Below, piece by piece: positions 1-12,486 of a DNA stretch of 64,000 nucleotides (the first letter of the stretch is position 1; the number at the start of each line of letters is the position of its first letter). This DNA comes from Aquila chrysaetos chrysaetos. Taxonomy: Eukaryota; Chordata; Aves; Accipitriformes; Accipitridae. The stretch covers positions 6,646,001 to 6,710,000 of the forward strand of contig NC_044014.1 of the NCBI RefSeq assembly GCF_900496995.4, given 5' to 3'. The notes under the pieces are model-generated. The model saw only the letters and a list, made by a program, of their open reading frames with translations. It had not been told where the DNA came from and did not search any database. The position numbers and the translations under genes are program-made.

Positions 1-3000
1 ATTCTAGTACCCAGCACAAGGCCGTGAATGGAAATGGAAATTCAGCTTGTTTAAGTCCAAGTCTATGTAAACTCCCAGTAATCCCTCGAGCAGCAAGATG
101 TCTATGGGATGCCTGCAAAGGGGCTGTGACCACCTTACCCTGTTCTTTCTTCTAGTCTTCCACTTCTCTCAAGTGGAAGACCAGACCAAGCCATCAGCAT
201 ATTGTGCAAACACACGTATGTCTGTAGACACTCGTGTGTACTTGATAACCCCTGTGCACACAAGTACCAGGCTTAAAACTCCAGTTATGGAATAAGGATC
301 CAACATGAGCTGAAGGATCTACCCCAGGAAAAGCCAACTTTGGACCGGGGCTATAGTCAGCAAGGCGGCCAGATGCATTGCAGGAAAGGTGCGTGTACAT
401 CAGTACCATTTCGGAAGAAGCATGTGCAGGTTGAAATGTATGGATTGCCGCTGTTCGGAAATGTAAACAGGGATTTCCAGGCAAGAGATACCAAAGAACT
501 TAAGAGGTAGCTGGTGGCGTGCTCTTGGCAGCTTAGCAGAAGCCCCATCTCAGCTGTGGCTTAGGCTTGGGCTGGACGATGCTGGTGGCACAGCAGAAAT
601 GCAGGGCAGCAGTCACTTATCCATTGGAGGCTGCAGCCTGACTAGGTAAGATCTGGGCAGAAGAGAGGGAGAATTTTAATACTCAGCCCTGTGAACACTG
701 CAATGGCAGTAAATATGAATCTACTTTAAATTATGAGGGATGTTACTCCATGTGCTCAGCGGAGGGACTGTATCGAGCTATTTTTAAGTAGGCTAACTTT
801 TTTTTTATCCTTTTTCATTAGACTTTCAGCCTGTAGTTCTTTCCTTACTCCTTAGAGTTAAAACTAAAGCAGGAGACAAAAAGTCAACTTTTGGTTTCAC
901 GTCTCGCACACAAATTATCTTCCTACAAGGTCAACATTGCGTGCGTTGTTCTCCCATGGATTGTCTGCACTTGCTGATAATTCATTCATTTTCTGGCTCA
1001 TCACCTCTTCCTTCCAAGGGATTAAATGGCCCTCATGTCTCCTCGAGAAACATGAGAGAGCTTGATTGCATAGGGATGACAAGAAGGATGAATGGATTGA
1101 ATTTCAACATGGCTCTTTCCTTTGCTTCTCTCACTTCTCTGCTTTTTGACAAAAAACGATCTGCTGCCAGTGCAAACATGCATGAGGGAAGCAGGATAGA
1201 CCCACTGGGAAATTTTAGTCTCCGAAAACCAGCTTAGGGCACATGCTAACAGATGAAATTTCCCTGTGGAAGAATCCCTCTGAACAGGAGGGTCCTGCTG
1301 TCTGCTGGGGGACTGGCGCAAACCATGCGTCTTTCACACCCGTTCATTTTTGTCTCTGGAAAAACTTCTTGATTGGTCTTTCCTTCCCATGTCAAAGGAG
1401 AAATTTTAACTAATTTTCACAGTGGTACTAAAACCTGTGTTTCCCTATTCCTGAATAAAAATACAGATGATGTCCCGTCTCCTTGACATATCTTCTCAGG
1501 AAAAGTCTGTGTGAGCATACTGGATTTATGCTGCAAAACAAATGATTGCATCAGAGCAAGGTAGAGGCATTATTATTTTATTTGACCTCCTTTATTCCTG
1601 TATCTGATTATTTAATGCCAATAAACGCTTTTGTTCCCCTTTATATCTTGCATCTTACAAGGAAGTACCTGCCACAGTTATTTCACATTCAGATAGGACT
1701 TTTGGACGTCCATTTCTCTTTATGTTTTTGTAAACTGCCTTTGCAGAGGTGCGGACTGAACTGGCCATGGAGAGAGGTTTTCAGTAGGACTGGCTCTTCA
1801 AAAGCGTGCCAAGTCAGATCTGAAGTCCTACTGAAGCACTAACAAGCTCCTCAACCACCTTGTCTGTCAGCAAAAATCATTCTCTTTCAACTGTCTTTCC
1901 ACTTCTGATACAATTAATCATCATTTTATGTAGGACTTCCCACATTCAGTACTGGGCATGAAAAATAGCTAATTCATTTCTGCTCAAGCACAGTCAGAAA
2001 GACAAAATTAAAATGAGCTCTGCAGTATATATTTAATGGCCAATATGTTACATTAAAGGGTCAGTAGAGTTCCCAAAAGCCATTATTGCCCTGCAGAGGG
2101 AAACCGCAGAGTTGTAAAACTGCTCCCAGGCCCTTCTGGATACCTGGTGCGGTCGAGTTGGAGGAAGGGGACGAGTCGTCGGTGCTGTGGACACACCAGA
2201 CGGTACCGTGAGCCACAGGAGGCACTTGTACCTTAACCGAACTCCTAAGGAATTGTTTGAGTTATGCAGAGGCTAGGGAAAAGCTTAAGGTCGCGGAGCA
2301 AGAGAAGTGCTTTAAAACTGTCTTATTTCTCTCTGTTTTGTGTTTCCGAGCAGCTCGGCCCACAGCCCCTGGGGAGGAGCCTGGTGCTTGCGGGTGCCTC
2401 TGAGCTAACGCGGGCTATTATCGGCTCGAGCATCTGCTCGCGGCTCCACAACGTGAAGGAAACGGTCTCCGAAAAAAGCTCGCTGCTAAACTGGAGTTTT
2501 GCCAGCGATGTCTCCTGTGAAACCATCAGAAGCCGATAATGGAGATCATGCAGAGCAACAAGCACCCCCCGCCACGTTATACAAGTCATTGCCGTGCAAA
2601 CATCAGAGGAACTCGCTGATAGTCATCACGCTCCATCCCTTACTCCAGCTGACACGGGTGGTCCCAGTCCAACTGTGCAACTGCTGCTTATCAAAAAGCG
2701 TTTTCAAAGAAAACACGACTTTTTCCTGTTCAGCATGAAGTCCGTCAAGCCACCGCTAGCTCGGCTGGTGAGCGTCGTCCCGCTGCTCCCTGAGTGAGGA
2801 TTTCTGCAAGTATGGGTGGCATTTCTGCACAGACCTACCCAAACCAGCATCAGGTCGTTTTGCTGCTCAGTGCATACCAATTTGCTGTGCCAGTAAGTAG
2901 GCAGTGAGTACCACTTTTCTGCCAAGAGATACAGTGAAAGGCAGTACATCATCTGCTTGAGTACGTAGCTGAATACACAGCTAAGCTATGTTTAAGCTAA

Positions 3001-3470
3001 TTGGTATTTTTGCAGTTTGCACCATGGACATATTCACAGGATCAAGGTTTCTTTTTTGGAGGGCAGGGTATCTCATGAATGCAATCCTTGCCTGAGTGAA
3101 AGGCTTTGTCATTGTCTTTTACTAAGAACGATACTTTGAATCAGTCTCCTGTGTATATTAATAATGACACGCTAATTGAATCTGGAAACTCATTGCTCAC
3201 AAGCAATGGATTTGGGGCTGATATCAACATTTTATAGCTTTGGACAGAATGCAAGCGAGGGTCTTGCCAAGGTAAACACAAGGTTTGCTTTTATTGCTGG
3301 CAGACATTGCTAGAGCCCCATTGTTATAGCCGGAGTTCAGCAATACATATCTGCAAAAAGCTTAGCCTGAAGTCTTTGTAACTTGTTGCTGTGCTGGAGG
3401 TGAAGTCCTACGTAATCTGCACTGAAATTCCCTTACTAAAGAGAGTTTTACAAAATTCCTATGCCCTTTC
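1..3470. other. intergenic, no feature recognised
   Basis: Mixed-composition unique DNA. All open frames are under 100 codons, without domain signal, splice structure or homology I can recognise. 2100-2560 is somewhat GC-richer but not a CpG island. Confidence 0.6.
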
Positions 3471-4614
3471 TGTGATGGGTTGACCCTGGCTGGTTGCCAG
3501 GTGCCCACCAAAGCCGTTCTATCACTCCCCCTCCTCAGGTGGACAGGGGAGAGAAAATATAACAAAGAGCTTGTGGGTCAAGATAAGGACAGGAGAGATC
3601 ACTCACCACTTACCGTCACGGGCAAAACAGACTCAACTTGGGGAAAATTAACTCAATTTATTACAAATCAACCAGAGTAGGGTAATGAGAAATAAAACCA
3701 AATCTCAGAACACCTTCCCTCCACCCCTCCCTTCTTCCCGGGCACAACTTCACTCCCGGCTTCTCTACCAACCCCCCCCAGCGGCACAGGGGGACGGGGA
3801 TGGGGTTTACGGTCAGTTCATCACACGTTGTTTCTGCCGCTTCATCCTCCTCAGGGGGAGGACTCATCACACTCTTCCCTGCTCCAGCGTGGGGTCCCAC
3901 CCACGGGAGACAGTCCTCCACGAACTTCTCCAACGTGGGCCCTTCCCACAGGCTGCAGTTCTTCACAAACTGTTCCAGCGTGGGTCCCTTCCCGTGGGCT
4001 GCAGTCCTTCAGGCACAGCCTGTTCCAGCGAGGGTCCCCCGTGGGGTCACAAGTCCTGCCAGCAAACCTGCTCCAGCGTGGGCTCCTCTCTCCACGGGGC
4101 CGCAGGTCCTGCCAGGAGCCTGCTCCAGCGCGGGCTTCCCACGGGGTCCCAGCCTCCTTCGGGCATCCCCCTGCTCCGGCGTGGGGTCCTCCACAGGCTG
4201 CAGGTGGAGATCTGCTCCCCCGTGGACCTCCCTGGGCTGCAGGGGGACAGCCTGCCTCACCGTGGTCTTCCTCACGGGCTGCAGGGGAATCTCTGCTCCG
4301 GCGCCTGGAGCAGCTCCTGCCCTCCTTCTGCACTGACCTGGGGGTCTGCAGGGCTGGGGCTCTCACATCTTCTCACTCCTCTCTCCGGCTGCCGAATCCC
4401 GCCTGTCCCAACTTTTTCCTTCTTAAAAATGTTATCACAGAGGCGTTACCACTATCGCTGATTGGCTCGGCCTTCGCCGGCGGCGGGTCCGTCTTAGAGC
4501 CGGCTGGTATTGGCTCTCTCTCTCGAACACAGGAGAAGCTTCCAGCAACTTCTTACAGAAGCCACCCCTGTAACCCCCCCCGCTACCAAAACCTTGCCAC
4601 ACAAAACCAATACA
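3471..4614 (-). mobile_element. solo endogenous-retrovirus LTR with internal minisatellite (copy 1)
   Basis: 1,144-bp element with TG...CA ends, flanked by the perfect 6-bp duplication CCTTTC (3465-3470 and 4615-4620), so both edges are exact. Read on the minus strand it runs TGTATTGG to CATCACA, with AATAAA (complement of 3657-3662) near the 3' end as expected for an LTR. It is clearly the same family as 27844-29032. No gag, pol or env sequence adjoins it, so it is a recombined solo LTR. The open frames inside come from a GC-rich repeat and are not genes. Confidence 0.9.
3880..4310 (-). repeat. GGAGCAG minisatellite inside LTR copy 1
   Basis: About nine degenerate units built around CCCACGCTGGAGCAG (minus strand), spaced roughly 40-80 bp. 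The spacing and order match those in the other copy, so the array was already in the element before both insertions. Confidence 0.85.
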
Positions 4615-7600
4615 CCTTTCCCTTCTGAAGGAATCCTTTCTTGAGGCTCAGCATGAAAAGGTAAAAGATTGTGGAGTTCATTGTTATTTTAAAGTGCACT
4701 CAAGAGAGCAAGAAATGAGAAATCTATTACCTTTGCGTTGCAGGTTGCCACCGGTACGTGAAGTTTACCACTGGGTGATGGGGAAGGTTGGACGGGAACA
4801 CTGTTTATCGGTAGCAAGCCCTTGTTAAAACACTGGCAGCATATGAGAGCCAGACATGGGCAGACATCCCATCAAAAGTTGCAGGGGGCACAAAGGGAAT
4901 TATACTATTCTTGTTTGTCCTAGGAAGTGCTGTGCATGACTTCTGTGGTTTATCAGGCATTTAGAACTGACTTTTTTTCCCATCTATATTCCAATGGGAT
5001 TTTTCAATCACTCTCTTAGGTGCCTCAGAACACAGCCATCCAGAGAGCTATGCTCTTCACACAGACCTTGTCTGCATAGCTCTGGAGGCAGGGAGTTGTG
5101 GAGCTCTTTAACAAATGCTGGCAAGTGGCATATATTCGTTGCATTTGAAACTTGGTATATTCCTAAGGGAACTGCTTACAAAGATGACAAGCCATCTGTC
5201 TCTACTTCTGGTGTTTTCTCTGCTTCCACATCCGTATGTTAAGGTAGAAATAATGTTTTCAATTCAAAAACCTAATTTGGTCTGTAAATTGCAGATTTGT
5301 AATGATCAAATCTAGTTTAAGCCAGACAGTGAAGATTTTTCCATCACCATTTGCTGATAGGAATTCCTTCTTCATAACACTAATGGCTTGCATGTTACTG
5401 CCCCAGTATTTGAATTTAGTATGGTATAGTATATCGTCACCAAGTCCACGTTCCGGACTCCTGCTTGTTTCACCCAGATCCATCATCATTTACAGTGACC
5501 ATTCTGCTGCATTGGCTGCTCTCTCCCGGTGAAATTTCTGTTACAATAAATGTGGGCAGTGTAAACAAAACGTTGCAAAATATTGCTTTGATTAGCAAAG
5601 TGCTGCAAGAATGCACTGGAGAGTCTGTGTTACATATGCGGACACCTGGAATGAATATCAGTAAAAGGAAAATACGATTACATTTCTCCACGGACACATT
5701 GTGCGTGGGCAAAGCCGAGCCGATCCTGCAGACGAGATACCTGACTCTGTGACCAAGAAGAAATGAGTTTAGACAAGATGCTGTAGCTCGGCGCCAGGCA
5801 AGGCAGGCTTTTAGAAATACGGCGTTTGGCATTGCCAGGGTAAAGGGGCAAGAAGCCCAGCGCGTACGGGAAGCTTTGGGCACTCTTGGCAGCAAGACGG
5901 GGAGAGAGCGAAAGACATCACCTCCAGTCTTCGCTTCTGGCAGCCGCTGTGGATTTAGCGCATTTAGTGATGGCAGAAACAGCTCTGGAGATGGGCTCCT
6001 CGCAGGGGGACCCCTCTGGAGCCACTGTCACCTTTCAGGGTGCAGCAGGAGGAAGGGACAACGTGGTGCCGGCCGCGGGCACCCCAGCTCTCCCACCAAA
6101 GGTGTCCTCAAAGAGAGGACGTTCCCATCGGTGGTGACCCAGCCACCGTGCCGGGCAAAGACCAGGAGCGGCTCAGCCACAGGAGGGTGGTTAGGAGGGT
6201 CCTGCTGCCTGCAGAGATGTTTTCTGCAAAGGGTTTTGAAATTTTGCTCCCAAATCCATTCTTCGTTTTGTTTTTCTTAACAATTTTCAGAGGTTAAGGT
6301 TGTATGCACTTTTCCTTTCCTTCCCCCTCCTGTCATCAGCTTCAATTTTAAATGAATTGGGTGAACTTCATAACGCTGACGCCCTGGCAGGCAAAAGCAT
6401 AGGATCTTTCAAGCTTCTCCTCGGGGCTGTGTTTGATACAGCACTGCTGTCGAGCTCATTGAATTTATGCCTCTTTTGAAACACTTCTGTCCTTCCTACC
6501 AACTTTCAAAGTTTCACTGGTGGCCAAGCACAATCCCTGCAATGTTGTTAGCCTACAGACTATTTTAACTTGTACTTAGCTGAGCCCTAATTGCTTTACC
6601 CTCAATGCTTCCAGTACAACATCTGATATGATTAGCTACGCCATTAATTATTTTGTACTTTAACTATGAACCTGCTGATGAAATCCAAGGAAAGGTCAAT
6701 GCATATTTAGAGAAAATGGTACCTAACAAGATACATTAATCAGCAAATTAGGTACAATGAGAGTTCAGCACACGCATGCAGTCTAAATGGTTTTTACTGG
6801 TGTGCTAATGGTACCTGTTATTGGGCTAAGGATATACGCTTGTAGTCAACAGGATACCGTCTGGCTAAAACCTCCCATGGACTTTAGTGTACAAAAATCC
6901 TTTATACATCATAACAAGTCAGATTAAAGAATGCAAAAGATATTTGGTAAGTAGTCCAGTCAGCACAAATACTGGTCAAATGATACCTGACTAGCTGTTG
7001 TTACAGATAATAATTGTTACATGTTTTTACCTAGAATAATAAAAAAAAAAATAGTCCACTCAGAATGTTCACATTTATCACCTATTATCATACACTCTAT
7101 TTCTCTCCTGAATGTTTCTTCGCACAGACAGTAAAAAAGAAAGACTTCTGGACCTGAATTTTGGTTGTAAAATGCTGTGACATTTGGATCTAAACGCTGT
7201 AAGGGACAGTTTTCACAGCAACATGTTTCCCTGTAGTTACAGATACAGACACGCAGCCTTTTTGTTTGTAGTGTTTTCTAAAGCGTTTGGTTCCTTTTTA
7301 CCCTTGCATCAGATGTGCCCTGTTATCCCTTTCCTTTAAGGAAGTTTAACAATACAATGTTGCAGTCTGTAAATATTTTTAGTAAGTTTCATTTGGTTCA
7401 TTTCAATTTTCATTGTCACCATCAACATATACGTTCCATATATATTTTCTACAGCTTGACATAACTTTTTACTACCCAACCCTCTTTTCTTGTTTTCAAA
7501 CAGTATCAGCATCAATGGAGGTATAGTAACTCTTTCTTTTGGCTTTTTCCCCACACAGATGCTACTACTACACCTTCAGAGTTTGCTTTTGACAGCGTCC

Positions 7601-10600
7601 TCCGGTTTTATCCATAGCTACTCACTGACTTCAACTCTTATCTACGATTGCTATTACGGACATTTGAATAGAACAGGCACACATTTTCCAAAACACACCC
7701 CCAAAAACCATCCCGCTTTCTGTTGCAAAGCCAAAAATAACCTAAGTGATTTGCACGTAGCTCTGAAAGCCACCGTGTCCCTTTCACGGGTTCTCAGAAG
7801 AGGAGACACAGGAGCACCTGGAGGCAGAGACGACAGGTCTATAAACTGGATCCCAGTTAGGTTGTCCCCATTTTTATGCGGGAAAAAATATATCCCTAAG
7901 ATGGACTGAGACCATTGACCATGTCAAGCACTGCCTTGCCCTCCTTCCAAGCCCCCCAGGCTGACGCACGCTCGCCCAGCGCTTCTCTTTGACGGGCGGT
8001 GGTAGCCACAAGCCACATATCATCCCGTCCACGAATACTTACAAAACGGCTCTGCCGCAGAGCGAGACCGACCTTTCGGCTGCGCAGCAACGTTCGCTAT
8101 CTTGGGCAAGAATACAGCTTGTCCAGCCTGGGACTGGATATACCTGCAGCATTTAAAGTACACGTTTGGGATAAAAGAGCTGGGAATGCGCAAGGGATGA
8201 TTATTTGCTCCGGCTTAAGGGTAAAGAGCTTCGTGGTGCTGCAGAGGCAGGCGCGGGGAGCTGTGCTGTGCCTTCGTATGGGACACGAGTCTGGGAGAGC
8301 CTCTCGTGCCCTGGTGAGGAGGAGTGTGATGCGGTCCCCTCTCCTCCCCATCAGTCTGGGGTTTCGGGGTGGGTGGTGCTGGAAAGCAGCAGCTGGTTCC
8401 CAGCGTACGGGGGAGCATCCTGCCATTTCACAGACAAAACGTTCAGCGACGGCTACTAGTGCCCCTACGTCTTATTCCCACCTTGTCAATGAAGTTCCTA
8501 TATTTTTGCAGTGCTGGATGTACGCTAACAGACATGGCATGTTTTGGTAAACATAGAAGGATAGAATGGATATTTTGCAAAGTTGTTGCCAGATAAACCT
8601 CCCGAGGAACAGCTTGGCAAGCATTTTCTTTTGGCAGTGTTGCTGGCGTAAGTACCCCATCCCCATGCTGTCTCGTCTGTTGTGGCTGAGAAGTTGTTTG
8701 ATTCACCAGAACCAGGAGCTGAAGCAGATGAAAAAGCTTTTTTTTTCTTCTTCTGGGCTACGTTTAACCCAAGTCCAGTTCACCAAGCGGCCTCACAACC
8801 AGCTGCGCAGACACATCCAACTGGCAGTTTAGTGGTCAAAATAGGGGAAGATGCTCGTAAGGGTGATGTTACTACTTAAAATCTGTCAAAACACCATCTG
8901 AGTGGTTGCAGAATTAATTAATAAATTAAGTTCACTGAGTTATGTAAAATTCACACTAGAGTAAAACCAGCCCTTTGAACACAGCACAAATGTGTTTCCA
9001 CCCCCTCCTTGAATTATGCTGTATAAGTGGTCTGCTGGACCCGGCATTTTGAACTTAATGGCATTTAAAAGAAAGACACCATGTCCAAGTCATATTGAAA
9101 ATATTTTGGGACATGTTAAAATAACTCAGTCTATTTCGGGTCAGTTTATCTTACAGGGTTTATATCTTGTATAATTTCTCTTGGAGGAAAGGTTACACTT
9201 GGGATCTATTATCAAAATAAAGGACAAAAGGCTGAAGAAGCAACCCAAACCCACAGTCCGCACGTGTAATTGGCACTTCATTTTTCCATCTTCCATTTTT
9301 TGAGTAATAAAACACCTGGGTGCATAGAACAGTTTTGCACAGATGGTTGAGCTTAGGACGACTTGAGATCCAAACCAAACCAGTTTATTGCAGCTCCTAC
9401 TTGGGCAGTGGCATGTGTCCAGGCACCGAGGCTGCAGCGTGTTCCTGCTTCAAATGTTACGTGGCTTCCAGTGCAAAGAGAAGTTATCGGCAGCCAAAAA
9501 TCAAGCGTTGCTGTTACAGGAAAGATGCCTCTTCTATCCTCAAAACCCAGGACTTTTGAAAAGAGTGCCTCAGTTTCATTCCATTCACTGTGCTTAGCTT
9601 AGATACTGTTGAAGAGGACATCCCCTTAAGGCTGCGAGATTCAGACCTGAGAAATCTGGGCAGGAAAGGTTTTGCGTAGTCTCAAACTGGCCAGTGAACA
9701 TACAGCGTATGTGCAAGCTAACGCTGCTGTGGCAATGTCCTTTTACCTGACTCCTGCTAGAGTCAACAGAGAAAATGCCTCTTGATTTCAGCGGCAGCTA
9801 ATCTTAGTATGGAGGTAAAACGCAATGACCTTGAATTACCTGGTCAGTCCTGCGTTGTACCAGCCAGGATTTTCACAGAACCTGCCTGTGATACTGCTTT
9901 ATAACCAGAAAGCTCTGTTCAGATAGATGCTAGAACATAACCTCGTGCCGCTCGAGATTTAAAAAATAACACTAAGCATTTGAGCACAACAGGTAAGGAA
10001 TCGCACAGTTGTCTGTGTCCGCGGTTAAGGCTGCCAAGATCCAGTGTTAGTTTTTACCTCTGAAGAGTATCAGTTCACCTGACAGTGGCAATTTAACAGC
10101 CAGAAGGTAATAATACTTCAGCCTTTATTATCACTAGCTAATAATTCTTCAACCTTTATACAGCTTCCTTCTCCTTAGGAGCTTCAAGCCCCTTTTGCAG
10201 CCCAGGTGGCCCACAGGCTATCTTCACACGCGCTTCTCATTTTTGTAACCAGTCTTAGGTTTTGCCTCTTTGCTTGGGCAAGGTTTTCACCCTGAAATTT
10301 GCCTTTTCCCTGCTTGCTCTGCTTTTTTGGTGTTTTCCCATTCACGCCACTCCTTCTTCCGCAGTGACGCTTGTCAGACTGACCCCTGCCACCATACCCC
10401 TGCACAGCATACTCTGCTAAGAAAACAAGAGGACTCTGCAGCTGTGAAAGGCAATCGGATGTTTCCGAGAAGTTTGCGGAGGCGGTGGGATGGCGGCGGG
10501 CGTTCAAGCCAGACGCACGCAGGCAACCTTCTCCTCTCCTGCCACCGCGCACCTCGTTCCCTGCACTTCGCTCTTACTTGGGGTGACAGGAGATGAGGTG

Positions 10601-11900
10601 AAGCTCTCACTCCGGCAATCGAGGAAGATGCTTCCCTAAGCTGTTCCACCGAGCAAGGGAGGGAGCTACGTGGGATCTCTGTTCCTTCTCTTAAGTGTTT
10701 TCCAGGAAATATGATTAAAACTTATCTGGCCTGATCTCACACTGTGAGCTACATTTTCTTAAAGTTTTGATACATGCAAAATCTGAATTGTTCTTCAATT
10801 TCATCCACGTTCTAAAAGCAACAACACGATGAAGTGAGACTGGAAGTGATGAGAAACCATCCTGGAGGAGTTTAACATACAAAAATTTAGGTCAGCTGTA
10901 CTGATATAGGTAGGATACATCTTTGAATTTTACTGCACACTTCAGGTTGATTTTTTCCTGAGTGGTTCTGTGTTTACCACCTAAGTACCATGAAGCTCCA
11001 CCGTACCTTGGGACTAGGTCTTTTGTGCATATAATCCTCCAATCCACCAAAGCTCAATGAACACAGGTTTAAGTAATTTCAAAGTAATTTAACTTTTTTC
11101 TACATCTCTTTTTATTAAGATAGCAATAAAGGAAAAACATACTATGATTGCCTGATGTCTGCAGGAGCTAAAGCGCTATAGTATCTCTCATTCTCAACAC
11201 CAAACACGTGGCCCTAGGCTAATGGGGTTTTAGGGTTCAATTTGGAACTGTTTGTTTTCTAAATTAATATAGGCAGAATATATAGATCATTTACATATGC
11301 ATACCCATACATGTAAGTAGTGTTTATACTAAGTCAAGTACATATATTTAAGTAATATGTACATCAATGCATATATGCATTTATACCTAACCGTTAGTCC
11401 TATATAGTTACTATCTCAGTTCAGTTACTAGTTTCTGCTAATAGCTCTTTTATACTATTGTCAGGCACCACTATTTTCTAAGTGGGTGTTCTCCTGAGAG
11501 GATTTCACAAATCATTCAATATGAGATGTCATTATATTTCAATCAATAAACTTGTACCGTGATCCTATTAGCGAAGGATTTTCCAGTGGCTAAAACCACA
11601 TATATTTGTACAAAGGATGGTCTGAAAAACAAACCTAATCTTGTTTATTGACAGAGCTCAGTTCTGGAAAAAAATGGTCTCTTAACAAATCATTTAGCCT
11701 AGATATTTTGCAGAAATACTGCCACCTTCATGAAGGAGGTTTTGAGTTTTGGTGGGGTTTTTTTACCCCATGGCTGAAACTCCCATTTCTCACTCAGCAG
11801 CACTGTCATTATTTTCTCCATGCGCAGCTTCCACTGAGAAGCTAAGGGACAAAAAAAACAGAGAGAAAGTGTTTGTCATAACATAGCTGTGCTCCTCCCC
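4615..11900. other. intergenic, no gene recognised
   Basis: Between two LTRs. A GC-richer patch at 5850-6190 and frames up to 183 codons (about 8000-8550) show no protein family signal on either strand. 6540-6980 is AT-rich, CpG-poor and repeat-free and could be a conserved non-coding element. 11280-11400 is rich in ATGCAT and TATA-like words. Confidence 0.55.
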
Positions 11901-12167
11901 TGGTTTCAGCTGGGATAGAGTTAATTTTCTTTCTAGTAGCAGGTATAGTGTTATGTTTTGGGTTCAGTATGAGAAGAATGTTGATAACACCCTGATGTTT
12001 TCAGTTGTTGCTAAGTAGAGTTTAGACTAAGGCAAGGAGTTTTCAGCTTCTGATGCCCAGCCAGCGAGAAGGCTGGAGGGGCACAAGGAGTTGGGAGGGG
12101 ACACAGCCAGGACAGCTGACCCCAACTGGCCAAAGGGGTATTCCGTACCATGGGACGTCATGCCCAG

Positions 12168-12175
12168 TATATAAA
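12168..12175 (+). promoter_or_regulatory. TATA box of the 11.9-kb LTR
   Basis: TATATAAA placed 7 bp after a CRE-like GACGTCAT, the usual U3 arrangement of a retroviral promoter. Whether it still drives transcription is unknown. Confidence 0.6.
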
Positions 12176-12283
12176 CTGGGGGGAGTTGGCCTGGGGGGGG
12201 ATCGCTGCTCGGGAACTGGCTGAGCATTGGTCAGCAAGTGGTGAGCATTGCATTGTGCATCGCTTGTTTTGTATATTCCAATT

Positions 12284-12330
12284 CTTTTATTATTATTACT
12301 GTCATTTTATTATTATTATTATCATTATTT
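12284..12330 (+). repeat. (TTA)n microsatellite in the LTR
   Basis: Imperfect run of ATT/TTA units just before the ATTAAA signal; variable tracts are common at this position of the family. Confidence 0.7.
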
Positions 12331-12486
12331 TCTTCCTTTCTGTCCTATTAAACTGTCTTTATCTCAACCCATGAGTTTTACTTTTTTTTTTTCCAGTTCT
12401 CTCCCCCGTCCCACTGGGTGGGGAGAGTGAGTGAGCGGCTGCATGGTGCTTAGTTGCTGGCTGGGGTTAAAGCACGACAGCTCCCC

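Larger units (their letters stand above)
11901..12480 (+). mobile_element. solo endogenous-retrovirus LTR (TGGTTTCAGCTGG family)
   Basis: About 580 bp from TGGTTTCAGCTGG to GCACGACAG, flanked by CTCCCC at 11895-11900 and 12481-12486, a plausible 6-bp target duplication. Internal LTR signals: GACGTCAT (12154-12161), TATATAAA (12168-12175) and ATTAAA (12347-12352). I recognise the sequence as a common avian solo LTR. It has no coding capacity and lies downstream of SEC23IP, in reverse orientation to it. Confidence 0.88.

Noticed and set aside
3685-3710. AATAAA on the plus strand as a poly-A signal of LTR copy 1 in plus orientation
   Set aside because: The second AATAAA (minus strand, 3657-3662) fits the collinear position in copy 2 and the family orientation; the plus-strand hexamer sits too near an end to fit an LTR layout.
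3685-4628. Long overlapping frames of 170-266 codons on both strands
   Set aside because: They lie inside the GC-rich minisatellite LTR, are Ser/Pro/Gly/Cys-biased, and the matching region of the other LTR copy shows the same kind of frames. They are repeat artefacts.
7999-8550. 183-codon frame with overlapping antisense frames
   Set aside because: Locally GC-richer DNA with open frames on both strands, no family similarity recognised.
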